NCBI RefSeq assembly: GCF_900116195.1
Contig: NZ_FOZW01000023.1
Coordinates: 1 to 48,540, forward strand
DNA from: Alloyangia pacifica
GTDB lineage: Bacteria > Pseudomonadota > Alphaproteobacteria > Rhodobacterales > Rhodobacteraceae
DNA: 48,540 nucleotides
Direction: 5' to 3'
Part shown: piece after piece, positions 1-7,705 of the stretch
How positions within the stretch are numbered: position 1 is the first letter of the stretch
Layout of the letters: every line of letters begins with the position of its first letter
Notes under the pieces: model-generated
What the model saw: the letters and a program-made list of their open reading frames with translations, nothing else
Told to the model about the DNA's origin: nothing
The model's database searches: none
Program-made: the position numbers and the translations under genes

Positions 1-37
1 GGAGAACTGCCCGCGATGCTCGGCCACGAACGCCGTC

Positions 38-131
38 GCCATTGGGCTCGAACCAATGGCGCCTCAATGGCTCCACTCACTTTGCATCCCTGGCGAAATA
101 CGCGCTCGGCATTGTCCTCGAACCAACGGCG
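38..131. repeat. Two-copy 22-bp repeat with tRNA T-arm-like hairpin inside IS3 element
   Basis: Positions 40-61 and 110-131 are 19/22 identical and 70 bp apart; both contain CTCGAACCAA. The first copy sits in a perfect 8-bp inverted repeat (GCCATTGG at 38-45 and CCAATGGC at 53-60). Read on the minus strand, its inner part is a 5-bp stem with a seven-base TTCGAGC loop, the geometry of a tRNA T-arm. Each copy lies in a segment that interrupts the expected IS3 coding sequence. Confidence 0.6.
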
Positions 132-384
132 GACAAGCCTCGCCCTTTTTTAGGATGTCGCGCTCCTCCGAGACCCGCGCCAGCTCCTTCTTCAGACGCC
201 GGATCTCGGCGTCCTCCTCCGCCTCTCCCGAGGACGCCTTCGCGAACTTCTTCTTCCAGGCGTAGAGCGAATACGCGCTGCCCCCCAAACACTCCGACAC
301 TTCCCTGACCGGGTAGCCCCGCTCGGTGATCTGCGCGACCGCGTCCCGCTTGAACTCATCGCTCAACTTGCTGCTGCTCATCAT
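64..384 (-). pseudogene. IS3-family transposase OrfA, altered at its 3' end
   Basis: The first ~80 residues are a normal IS3 OrfA: an N-terminal helix-turn-helix (KRDAVAQITERGYPVREVSE), then a leucine-zipper-like helix ending in ERDILKK. The codons CTA AAA AAG form the in-frame slippery heptamer A-AAA-AAG used for -1 frameshifting in this family (plus-strand positions 150-156). After it the protein should run directly into a short AYFARDAK tail. Instead about 35-40 extra bases push that tail into the -1 frame, and a second similar extra segment follows it before the orfB-like sequence. As it stands OrfA ends in an unrelated 25-residue tail, and the OrfA-OrfB fusion cannot form by a single -1 shift because the shifted frame stops at position 77. 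The element is probably inactive. Confidence 0.75.
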
Positions 385-431
385 GGCCTCCTTGCCTCAA
401 AATTAGCGAAGAAGGCGTCCACGATACACAG

Positions 432-1607
432 GGCTATTCAGCCTTCGCTGATCTCTTTCGCCGGACCTCGCCTGAGACCCGCTCGAACATGAGTCTCGCC
501 GCCCTCGGCGCGACGTGGCTCGCGCAAGGCGACGGCTACAGGCACAGGCCCGAGGCGCTCGCCGCTTCCGAGGCAGCAATCGGGCTGATCTCTGACAGCT
601 TGTCCGCGCTTCCCTTCCGCGTCTACCAGGAAGGCGAGGCCGGGCGCGTCGAGGTGGCAGGCCACCCATTCTTGCGCCTGACGAGGCGTGGCGTCGCTGG
701 CGGGCGCCTCACCTTCCCGGGGTTCGTAAGCTGGCTCGTGCGGCAGGCCCTGACCTACGGCAACGGGCTTGCGAAGATTGAGTCCGACGGTCGTGGCGTC
801 GTGGTCGACTTTCTGCCGATCCCTTGGCGCGGCGTCTCGGTCGAGGTGAGCGACGCCGGGCGGATCATCTACGTGTGCTCCGGCGACGGGCTCTTCGCCC
901 CGCGCGGCCAAACCGTGCGTCTCTTGCCGCATGAGGTGCTTCACCTCCGATGCCCGACCGACGACGGCTTGATCGGGGTTGCGCCCTTGGCGCGTGCGCG
1001 CGCGGCGTCCGAAGCAGCCGTCGAGATCGACGCGACGAGCCGAGCGCTTTGGAAGAACCTGACCAAGCCCGCCTACGTGCTCATGCACGAGAAGAGCATC
1101 TCCGAGGGTGCTGCGGCGCGCCTCAAGCGCCAGTTCGAAGGTCTGATCGGAGGGAGCGGCAAGGGCAAAGGCGTGCTTCTTGAGGAAGGATTGAAATTCG
1201 AGGGTGTCGAGATTCAATCGGCAGAAAGCGCCGAGGCGCTCGACTCCCGCCGGTTCACGGTCGAAGAGATCGCCCGTGTTTTCGCGGTGCCGACGCCGCT
1301 TATCGGCTCGATGCAGGGCGCGACCCTGACCAACGTCGCACATCTGCGCGTCCACTTCGCTCAATCGACCCTTTCGACTTGGGCGAGGCGGCTCGAGGCA
1401 GAGATGGCGCGGGCCCTATTCTCCGACGACGAGATCGAGCGCATGAGCATCGAGGTCGACTTGTCCGGCATCCTCCGAGGCGACGCGGAGACGCGCTTCA
1501 AGTCGTGGGACGTGGCGCTCAGGTATGGCGTGCTCACCGTCAACGAGGTGCGCGAAGCCGAAGGCTATGGGCCAATGCCTGCGGTCGTACCCGAGCGCGA
1601 GACCTGA
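432..1607 (+). pseudogene. HK97-family phage portal protein, 5' end lost to IS insertion
   Basis: The portal protein forms the dodecameric DNA channel of tailed phages and prophages. The visible protein matches the HK97 portal family: an N-terminal region with SLAALGATWLAQ, a central PFRVYQ region and a conserved C-terminal half with RFTVEEIARVFAVPTPLIG. The first ATG is at 489, but the same frame is open upstream to the IS3 boundary and reads FADLFRRTSPETRS, which resembles the true N-terminal segment of portals. The gene therefore probably began to the left and was cut by the insertion element. The remaining part from 489 is 372 residues, only slightly shorter than usual. No protease, capsid or terminase gene follows, as it would in an intact prophage; only ~270 bp separate the stop from tRNA-Ser. 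Confidence 0.8.
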
Positions 1608-1701
1608 CACTCACCCGGCTCCGAGCAGGCTGCACGACGGCGTGAGTCGGAGATAGCGACATGGCCGATCCGGCAGCGCGCGCTGAAGTGTCCTACTCCG
1701 C

Positions 1702-1786
1702 CGCCCCTGAATCGCGTTATTTTAGGCGATCGGAAGGGGCGCGCCTGTCGGTGGCTAGCAACAAGCCCGGATCGGCAGGTGCCGAT
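1702..1786. other. Structured non-coding stretch with two strong stem-loops
   Basis: Between the portal fragment and the tRNA there is no credible gene. At 1702-1741 a long interrupted hairpin can form (CGCCCCT with AGGGGCG outside, ATCGC with GCGAT inside). At 1771-1786 there is a second (ATCGGC, AGGT loop, GCCGAT) followed by TTTAT. Such structure could be a phage untranslated region, a small RNA or part of an attachment region; nothing in the sequence decides. Confidence 0.4.
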
Positions 1787-1820
1787 TTATGCTCTAACGC
1801 TTTTGGGGTGCTTTAGGTAG

Positions 1821-1846
1821 ACGACTTCGCGGGAGCAGTCGTTTTT
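1821..1846 (+). terminator. Rho-independent terminator
   Basis: A perfect 6-bp stem (ACGACT at 1821-1826, AGTCGT at 1837-1842) with a ten-base loop, followed by a T tract through 1846. It would end transcription coming from the portal fragment before the oppositely oriented tRNA gene. Confidence 0.55.
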
Positions 1847-1877
1847 GCCAATTCTTTCATGCACTTATGCGTGAAAA

Positions 1878-1967
1878 TGGCGGAGAGGAAGGGATTCGAA
1901 CCCTCGAGACGGTTCCCCGCCTACACACTTTCCAGGCGTGCGCCTTCGACCACTCGGCCACCTCTCC
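1878..1967 (-). tRNA. tRNA-Ser (anticodon GGA)
   Basis: A 90-nt class II tRNA. The acceptor strands GGAGAGG and CCTCTCC pair, the discriminator base is G, and the 3' CCA is encoded (complement of 1878-1880). The anticodon loop CTGGAAA gives GGA, serine. The T-arm loop TTCGAAT and a long variable arm are present. tRNA-Ser genes are common phage integration sites, and here a portal gene fragment lies on the 3' side. Confidence 0.95.
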
Positions 1968-2076
1968 GCGGACCGCTCTACAGGAAAGTCGCGACCGGGC
2001 GCAAGAGCCGGATCTCGAAAAATTTTGCCCCGGCGCTTGGCCGGGGCATGTCGTTGGGTCAAGAAGGCAAACCGTC

Positions 2077-3723
2077 TCACATATTGGGGTAGTTCGGGCC
2101 GTCTCCGCCCTGTGGCACCGTCCAGTTTATGTTCTGCGAGGGATCCTTGATGTCGCAGGTCTTGCAGTGCACGCAGTTCTGGAAATTGATCACAAACTCC
2201 GTCTTGCCCTCGGTCTCGACGAACTCGTAGACCCCCGCCGGACAGTAGCGTTGCGCGGGACCTGCGTATTTCGGCAGGTTGTCGAGCACCGGCACCCGCT
2301 TGTCCTTGAGCTTCAGATGCGCCGGCTGGCTCTCCTCGTGGTTGGTGAAGGAGAAGCTGACGTTGGTCAGCCGGTCGAAGCTCAGCTTGCCATCGGGCTT
2401 GGGGTAGTCGATCGGCTGGTGCCCTGCCGCAAGCTCGGTCGAGGCCGCGTCGGTCTTGCCGTGCTTGACCGTGCCGAAAAGCGAGAAGCCGAAGCTGTTG
2501 GTCCACATGTCGAAGCCGCCGAGGGCCAGCGAGCCCAGCAGGCCGGTCTTCGACCAGAGCGGCTTGACGTTGCGCACCTTCCACAGGTCCTTGCCAATAG
2601 CGCCCTCGCGCACTTCGCTCTCGTAGGCCGAGAGCTCGTCCGAGGCGCGCCCGGCCTGGATCGCCTCATAGGCCGCCTCTGCCGCCGCCTTGCCCGAGAG
2701 CATGGCGTTGTGGTTGCCCTTGATGCGCGGCACGTTGACCATGCCCACCGAACAGCCGAGCAGCGCCACGCCGGGCGCGACCATCTTCGGCATCGACTGG
2801 AAACCGCCCTCCGAGATCGCCCGCGCGCCATAGGCGACGCGCTTGCCGCCCTCGAGCAGCGCAGCGACGTGCGGGTGATGCTTGAAGCGCTGGAACTCCA
2901 TGTAGGGATAGAGGTGCGGGTTGCGGTAGTTCAGGTGCACCACGAAGCCGACGTAGACCTGGTTGTTGTCGAGGTGGTAGATGAAGGCCCCGCCCCCGGC
3001 ATTGCCGCCCAGCGGCCAGCCCATGGTGTGCTCGACCCGGCCCTCGCTGTGCTTGGCGGGATCGATCTCCCAGATCTCCTTCATCCCGAGGCCGAACTTC
3101 TGCGGGCAGTGACCGTCGGAGAGGTTGTACTTCTCGATCACTTCCTTCGACAGCGAGCCGCGCACGCCCTCCGACAGGAAGACATATTTGCCAAGCAGCT
3201 CCATGCCCGGCTCGTAGCCCGGGCCCGGGGTGCCGTCGGCCTCCTTGCCGAACTCGCCGGCGACGACGCCGCGGATCTCGCCATTGTCGCCGTAGACCAG
3301 CTCCGAGCAGGCCATGCCCGGGAAGATCTCGACCCCGAGCGCCTCGGCCTGCTCCGCCATCCAGCGGCAGACGTTGCCCATGGAGACGATGTAGTTGCCG
3401 TGGTTCGACATGAATTTCGGCATCGGCCAGTGCGGGATGGTGACCTTGCCAGCCTCGCCGAGAAGGTAGAACTTGTCTTCCTTGACGGGCACGGTGACCG
3501 GCGCGCCCTTTTCCTTCCAGTCGGGGATCAGCGCATCGAGACCGCAGGGGTCCAGAACCGCACCCGACAGGATGTGCGCACCCACCTCGGAGCCCTTCTC
3601 GAGCACCACCACGTTCAGATCCGCGTCGAGCTGCTTCAGCCGGATCGCGGCCGAGAGCCCCGCAGGCCCCGCCCCCACGATCACCACATCATATTCCATC
3701 GACTCGCGCTCGATCTCGGCCAT
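2077..3723 (-). CDS. Electron transfer flavoprotein-ubiquinone oxidoreductase (ETF-QO)
   Basis: A membrane-associated FAD/4Fe-4S enzyme that passes electrons from ETF (reduced by acyl-CoA and other dehydrogenases) to ubiquinone. The 548-residue protein has the Rossmann FAD motif GAGPAG at residues 17-22. C-terminal Fe-S ligands are visible as C494, C517, C520 and C523 (CVHCKTC), the typical ETF-QO arrangement. Length matches the family (~550). The ATG at 3723 is chosen because GGAGG lies about 7 bases upstream; the open frame continues further but has no such site. It stands alone, with no etfAB next to it. The DmdC-like acyl-CoA dehydrogenase at 8.7-10.4 kb would be one plausible source of its electrons. 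Confidence 0.96.
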   Translation of the reverse strand: MAEIERESMEYDVVIVGAGPAGLSAAIRLKQLDADLNVVVLEKGSEVGAHILSGAVLDPCGLDALIPDWKEKGAPVTVPVKEDKFYLLGEAGKVTIPHWPMPKFMSNHGNYIVSMGNVCRWMAEQAEALGVEIFPGMACSELVYGDNGEIRGVVAGEFGKEADGTPGPGYEPGMELLGKYVFLSEGVRGSLSKEVIEKYNLSDGHCPQKFGLGMKEIWEIDPAKHSEGRVEHTMGWPLGGNAGGGAFIYHLDNNQVYVGFVVHLNYRNPHLYPYMEFQRFKHHPHVAALLEGGKRVAYGARAISEGGFQSMPKMVAPGVALLGCSVGMVNVPRIKGNHNAMLSGKAAAEAAYEAIQAGRASDELSAYESEVREGAIGKDLWKVRNVKPLWSKTGLLGSLALGGFDMWTNSFGFSLFGTVKHGKTDAASTELAAGHQPIDYPKPDGKLSFDRLTNVSFSFTNHEESQPAHLKLKDKRVPVLDNLPKYAGPAQRYCPAGVYEFVETEGKTEFVINFQNCVHCKTCDIKDPSQNINWTVPQGGDGPNYPNM

Positions 3724-3986
3724 GCCGGTCCTCCGCTGGCTGTTTGCTGTAATTATCTTGCGCATTGGCGTAGCGCGGCAGCGCAGCACAGGTCAATCGA
3801 AACGCGGCATAAAAGGTGCCTGTCGCGACCTTCGGAAAATAATAGTGGACAGGCGATGAATCTTATCCGGCGGAGCGCCGCACATCCGCCCCTGCCCTGC
3901 ACGCACAGCCCGCCCTTGCCAAAGCGCGGGACAATGCCCACTCTTGCCAGAACTGACCACTCATGGTTTTAGACGGCAAACACAAA

Positions 3987-4005
3987 GGGGCCGGGCACAG
4001 GCCCC
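3987..4005 (+). promoter_or_regulatory. Hairpin in the greA leader
   Basis: GGGGCC (3987-3992) can pair with GGCCCC (4000-4005) around a seven-base loop, ending 22 bases before the greA start. There is no T tract, so it is not a standard terminator. It may be a 5' UTR element; function unknown. Confidence 0.35.
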
Positions 4006-4027
4006 GGGACAGTTGCGGAAAGACTCT

Positions 4028-4498
4028 ATGGAAAAAATCCTGATGACCCGCGCGGGCTTCACCGCGCTCGAGACCGAATTGAAAACGCTCAAGTCCGTCG
4101 AGCGTCCGGCCATCATCAAGGCCATCGCCGAGGCACGCGAGCACGGCGACCTGTCGGAGAACGCCGAGTACCACTCCGCGCGTGAGAAGCAGAGCTTCAT
4201 CGAGGGCCGGATCAAGGAGATCGAAGGCGTGATCTCGCTGGCCGAGGTGATCGATCCCGCGAAATTGTCCGGCTCGGTGAAATTCGGCGCGACGGTCACG
4301 GTGGTCGACGAGGACACCGACGAGGAGAAGACCTGGCAGATCGTCGGCGAGCACGAGGCCAACATCGAGAAGGGCCTGCTCAACATCAAGTCGCCGATCG
4401 CCCGCGCCCTGATTGGCAAGGAGGAAGGCGACAGCGTCGAGGTGCGCACTCCCGGCGGCGAGAAGAGCTACGAGATCCTCACGATCGCCTACAAGTAA
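4028..4498 (+). CDS. greA: Transcription elongation factor GreA
   Basis: GreA inserts into the RNA polymerase secondary channel and stimulates cleavage of backtracked transcripts. The 156-residue protein has the N-terminal coiled coil with the tip motif containing [17 protein letters not shown] (acidic residues D and E that coordinate the catalytic Mg), and a C-terminal FKBP-like domain ending in SYEILTIAY. Length is normal (~157). The upstream open frame extends 28 codons, but the ATG at 4028 starts the conserved MEKILMT sequence, so it is taken as the start. It is followed after 29 bases by the membrane protein gene in the same direction. Confidence 0.97.
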   Translation: MEKILMTRAGFTALETELKTLKSVERPAIIKAIAEAREHGDLSENAEYHSAREKQSFIEGRIKEIEGVISLAEVIDPAKLSGSVKFGATVTVVDEDTDEEKTWQIVGEHEANIEKGLLNIKSPIARALIGKEEGDSVEVRTPGGEKSYEILTIAYK

Positions 4499-4527
4499 CG
4501 CACCACAGGTAAGGGTCGCGCCGCATC

Positions 4528-5541
4528 ATGGCAGACAGCAACGACAGCCGCTCCGCCCCGCTCGGCATGTATGACCAGGGCGAGAAGCGCCGCATGAGCG
4601 GCATCGAGATCGCCGCCTTGGCGGCCAGCCTCTTCTGGCTCGTGCTGTCAGGCGGCTATGTGTTCACCCTGGGCACCGCCGTGCCCGGTGGGCTGGGATT
4701 CGTGCTCGCGGTCATGGTGGTGTTCCTGCCGGTGGCGATGATCTGGGTGGCGGCGCTGACCGCCCGCGCGTCGCGCGTGATGCGCGAGGAGAGCCAGCGG
4801 TTGCAGACGGCGATCGAGGCGATCCGCAAGTCCTACCTGACCCAGGCGCAGACCGGGCGGAACGACCCCTCGGCCAGCACCCTCGCCCGCAAGCTCGACG
4901 AGATCGCGGCGGCGCAGCGCAAGATCGAGACAACGCTGGCCATGCTCGGCTCAACCCGCGCCGCGCAGGCCGCTCTCGAGGCGCAGGGGGCCGCGCCCGC
5001 CGCCGCGCAGCCGCAGGCCGAAGACCAGCCGGCGCTGTCTCTCGGCACCCCAGCCGAGGCGCTCGAGCCGCCACTCGGCAATGCCGATTTCATCCGCGCG
5101 CTGAACTTCCCCGACACCGCCGAGGACCTCGAGGGGTTCGCCGCGCTGCGCCGCGCCCTGAAGGACCGGCCGGCGGCGCAGTTGATCCAGGCCTCGCAGG
5201 ACGTGCTCACGCTGCTGTCGCAGGAAGGCATCTACATGGACGACCTGCAGCCCGACCTCGCCCGCCCCGAGGTCTGGCGCGAGTTCGCCAAGGGCACCCG
5301 CGGGCGCGCCGTTGCGGCGCTCGGGGGCGTGCGCGACCGCTCCTCGCTGGCACTGAGCTCGGGGCGGATGAAGCAGGACGCCATCTTCCGCGACGCGGTG
5401 CACCACTTCCTGCGCCTCTATGACCGAGCGTTCGTGCGTTTCGCCGAACACGCCTCGGATACCGAGATTGCCGAGCTCTCGAACACCCGCACCGCCCGCG
5501 CCTTCATGCTTCTCGGCCGCGTCGCCGGCGCCTTCGACTGA
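4528..5541 (+). CDS. Conserved two-TM protein with coiled-coil stretch, unknown function
   Basis: A 337-residue protein I do not recognise by function. The N-terminus is hydrophilic; two hydrophobic helices lie at about residues 24-45 and 53-80 (LAASLFWLVLSGGYVF, then GFVLAVMVVFLPVAMIWVAAL). Next comes a helical, probably coiled-coil stretch rich in R, Q and E (RVMREESQRLQTAIEAIRK), an Ala/Pro-rich linker around residues 150-185, and a soluble helical C-terminal domain to the end. The pattern suggests an inner-membrane anchor with a cytoplasmic domain. It is probably co-transcribed with greA (29-bp gap). Confidence 0.8.
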   Translation: MADSNDSRSAPLGMYDQGEKRRMSGIEIAALAASLFWLVLSGGYVFTLGTAVPGGLGFVLAVMVVFLPVAMIWVAALTARASRVMREESQRLQTAIEAIRKSYLTQAQTGRNDPSASTLARKLDEIAAAQRKIETTLAMLGSTRAAQAALEAQGAAPAAAQPQAEDQPALSLGTPAEALEPPLGNADFIRALNFPDTAEDLEGFAALRRALKDRPAAQLIQASQDVLTLLSQEGIYMDDLQPDLARPEVWREFAKGTRGRAVAALGGVRDRSSLALSSGRMKQDAIFRDAVHHFLRLYDRAFVRFAEHASDTEIAELSNTRTARAFMLLGRVAGAFD

Positions 5542-5552
5542 CGTCAGGGCTT

Positions 5553-5611
5553 CTTCTCTTTCAAAATACGCCGGGGTGAAATGGCCGCAGGCCATGAGGG
5601 GCAGCGCCCCT
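5553..5611. repeat. Intergenic repeat element with two tight hairpins
   Basis: Directly after the membrane protein stop there is a TTCTCTTTCAAAATACGCC segment like the arms of the intergenic repeats at 11.5 and 20.4 kb. Two short hairpins follow: ATGGCC-GCA-GGCCAT (5581-5595) and AGGGGC-AGC-GCCCCT (5597-5611). The rest of the gap to azlC is pyrimidine-rich (runs of C) and holds no gene. Confidence 0.5.
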
Positions 5612-5740
5612 ACCCCCCTACCCCCCTCCCGCCGCGCGCCACGCATCCCGTCAGCGCCGGACAAGCAGCGCTGCACGCGATTGCATCTCCCCGCGCCCTT
5701 GGCTACGCCTTGCCCGGTTGATCGCGCCAAGGAGACCCCC

Positions 5741-6436
5741 GTGCCGACCCCGAGTTCCAATTACTGGCAGGGCTTCCAGGCCGGGCTGCCCTTCCTGCTG
5801 GTGATCGCGCCCTTCGGCACGCTGTTCGGCGTGCTGGCCACCGAGGCCGGGCTGACTGTCTTCGAAACGCTGAGCTTCTCGGTCGTGGTGATCGCCGGCG
5901 CCGCGCAATTCGTCTCGCTGCAGATGCTGCAGGATCATGTGCCGACGCTGATCGTGCTTGCCTCGGCGCTGGCGGTGAACCTGCGCATGGCGATGTATTC
6001 CGCCGCCATCACCCCGCACTTGGGCGGCCTGCCGCTGTGGAAACGCGCGCTGAGCGCCTACTTCCTCGTCGACCAGACCTATGCCGCCTCGGCACTGGAG
6101 TTCGAGAAGCACCCCGAGAAGACGCTGGCGCAGAAATTCGCCTTTTTCATGGGCGCGATGACGCCGATCTGCCCGCCTTGGTATGCCTTCACCCTGCTCG
6201 GTGCCTGGCTGGGCGAGGCGGTGCCCGCCGACTTCGGCCTCGACTTCGCGCTGCCCATCGCCTTTCTCGCGATGATCGCCCCGGCGCTGCGTACCGGCGC
6301 GCATGTGGTGGCAGCGCTGGTCGCCACGCTGGCCACGCTGCTGCTGGCCTTCCTGCCCTACAACCTCGGGGTGCTCTGCGCCGCGACCCTCGGCATGGCT
6401 GCCGGGGCCGAGACCGAACGGAGGATGCAGAAATGA
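5741..6436 (+). CDS. azlC: AzlC family branched-chain amino acid exporter, large subunit
   Basis: The large subunit of the AzlCD permease, which exports branched-chain amino acids or analogues across the inner membrane. The 231-residue protein is strongly hydrophobic with the family features: an N-terminal FQAGLPFLLVIAPFGTLFGV segment, AGAAQFVSLQ, and NLRMAMYSA. The open frame extends more than 100 codons upstream through repeat DNA. The GTG at 5741 is chosen because AAGGAG lies 6 bases before it and the family homology begins just after. The stop overlaps the azlD start (ATGA), so the two are translationally coupled. Confidence 0.92.
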   Translation: MPTPSSNYWQGFQAGLPFLLVIAPFGTLFGVLATEAGLTVFETLSFSVVVIAGAAQFVSLQMLQDHVPTLIVLASALAVNLRMAMYSAAITPHLGGLPLWKRALSAYFLVDQTYAASALEFEKHPEKTLAQKFAFFMGAMTPICPPWYAFTLLGAWLGEAVPADFGLDFALPIAFLAMIAPALRTGAHVVAALVATLATLLLAFLPYNLGVLCAATLGMAAGAETERRMQK

Positions 6437-6759
6437 TTGATCGCGGAGACCTCTGGCTGGTGATCCTCGGGCTGGGACTGGGCAGCTTCGCGCTGCGCTT
6501 CCTCTTCCTCGGGCTGGTCGGCGACCGTCCCCTGCCGGAATGGCTGACCCGGCACCTGCGCTACACCGCCGTGGCAATGATGCCCGCGCTTGTCGCACCG
6601 CTTGTGGCCTGGCCCGCCGCCACCGGTGGTCAGACCGACCCGCTGCGGCTGCTCGCCACGGCGGCGACGCTGGGCGTCGGCCTGCTGACCAAGAACGTGA
6701 TCCTGGCGATCCTCAGCGGCGCAGTGGCGATGGTCGCGGGCGGTTACCTGCTGGGCTGA
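6433..6759 (+). CDS. azlD: AzlD family branched-chain amino acid exporter, small subunit
   Basis: The 108-residue partner of AzlC. Four hydrophobic helices are visible (around residues 8-30, 43-63, 72-88 and 90-107), with the family landmark RYTAVAMMPALVAP. The start lies within the azlC stop region (ATGA). The 3' end overlaps the convergent lipoprotein gene by 16 bases. Confidence 0.9.
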   Translation: MIDRGDLWLVILGLGLGSFALRFLFLGLVGDRPLPEWLTRHLRYTAVAMMPALVAPLVAWPAATGGQTDPLRLLATAATLGVGLLTKNVILAILSGAVAMVAGGYLLG

Positions 6760-7385
6760 TCGTCCGCGGCGGCGCTCTGCTCGAAGGCCGCGACCGCCAG
6801 TTGCTTGTCATCGGAATCCTGCTCGCGCAGCACCTGCTCGGTCACCCCGGGCATCTGCGCCAGCTGGTCGGCAAGGCTCCTCGGGAACCAGGTCCGGTGG
6901 ATGCCCTCGAATCCCGGCAGCTGGCTGAGCACCGAGGATGTCGCCTGGGTGCAGAAGCTCTGCGACACCGGGCCATAGGCCTGCGCCGCGCGCAGCGCCT
7001 GCTCGGCGACCTCGGGGGGCACTTCGATGCTCTGGATGCGCACGCGATAGGTCTCGCGCGCATGGGCCCGCGCGTAGAACTCCGCGACCTCGGGCGTCAC
7101 GCCGTAAAGCACGTCATCCACTTCCGGCACGTTGCTCGCCCGTACCGAGCCCGCCGGGTCGAAGACCACCCGCTGCGAGGGCGCGCTGATCATCAGGCTC
7201 GAATGCGCGCCGGCCTCCGAGCGGTTGCTGATCATCGTGTAAAGCGTCAGCTTGGTCGGACCACTGTCAACGTAGCGCGCCGCCGCCACCTGCTCGGGGG
7301 TGGCGTTGGGATAATGCATCGACGGGGTGCATCCCGCCAGCGCAAGCGCTGCGAGACCGGCCAGGAACGTGGCGCGATGGAACAT
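6744..7385 (-). CDS. Putative outer-membrane or periplasmic lipoprotein
   Basis: The 213-residue protein begins with a lipoprotein signal, ending in the lipobox LAGC at about residues 16-19. The mature part has no domain I can name; it contains an LTLYTMISNRSEAGAHSSLM segment and a soluble alpha/beta-looking body with a QAYGPVSQSFCTQATSSVL region. Conserved hypothetical lipoproteins of this kind occur in Rhodobacteraceae. Its end overlaps the azlD end by 16 bp on the other strand, with no room for an intervening terminator. Confidence 0.8.
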   Translation of the reverse strand: MFHRATFLAGLAALALAGCTPSMHYPNATPEQVAAARYVDSGPTKLTLYTMISNRSEAGAHSSLMISAPSQRVVFDPAGSVRASNVPEVDDVLYGVTPEVAEFYARAHARETYRVRIQSIEVPPEVAEQALRAAQAYGPVSQSFCTQATSSVLSQLPGFEGIHRTWFPRSLADQLAQMPGVTEQVLREQDSDDKQLAVAAFEQSAAADDQPSR

Positions 7386-7467
7386 GAAAGCCGACCCTCT
7401 TTGGTCAGCGGGCGGCTCCTCCGCCGCCCGGCCGTGGCTGAAATTCTCCTCCCTAGACCCCGCGGGA

Positions 7468-7602
7468 TCAGGAGTTGAAGATCGCCAGGAACAGCAGCAC
7501 CGCGATGATCACGTAAACCGTGCGGATGACCCACTTGATGAAGCCGTGAAAGGTCTGCTCCTGCGCGGTGATATCCATGCTGCCGGGCTTGTAGTCTGCC
7601 AT
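7468..7602 (-). CDS. aa3-type cytochrome c oxidase subunit IV (small)
   Basis: A 44-residue protein too short for routine ORF calling. It begins MADYKPGSMDITAQEQTFHG and continues into one membrane helix (VIRTVYVIIAVLLFLAIF). This matches the small alphaproteobacterial subunit IV of the aa3 oxidase: a short cytoplasmic N-terminus with the D-I-x-x-Q-E-x-T-F-x-G-F motif, then a single transmembrane helix. It stands alone here, as is usual; the other oxidase genes are not in the window. Family recognition is by motif only. Confidence 0.9.
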   Translation of the reverse strand: MADYKPGSMDITAQEQTFHGFIKWVIRTVYVIIAVLLFLAIFNS

Positions 7603-7705
7603 GTGTCCGTCCATCCCTCGGGCGTTTCTTCTCCGCCCAGAGGCTTAGCGGATTCTGCACCAGCTGTCACCTGTTCTTGAGCCCGCGCAGCTGCGGCGTG
7701 ATGGA

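Larger units (their letters stand above)
1..431 (-). mobile_element. IS3-family insertion sequence, partial (runs off left edge)
   Basis: The end of an IS3-type element, read on the minus strand. It contains orfA and, up to the window edge, the first codons of what looks like orfB (a stretch reading TAFVAEHRGQF, close to the usual AFVAEHR start of the OrfB part in this group). The outer boundary is not certain. It is placed near 431 because the portal reading frame is open from about 432 and the sequence just inside, on the minus strand, begins TGTGTATCGTGG, a TG-start typical of IS3 ends. The other terminal repeat is outside the window, so the inverted repeats and target duplication cannot be compared. 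Confidence 0.7.

Noticed and set aside
38..60. A tRNA gene suggested by the T-arm-like hairpin
   Set aside because: Only the T-arm geometry is present; no anticodon arm, D-arm or acceptor stem can be formed around it.
1867..3972. A 701-codon plus-strand open frame across the ETF-QO gene
   Set aside because: It is a shadow of the minus-strand ETF-QO gene in GC-rich DNA; its translation has no recognisable motif and is rich in R, H and A.
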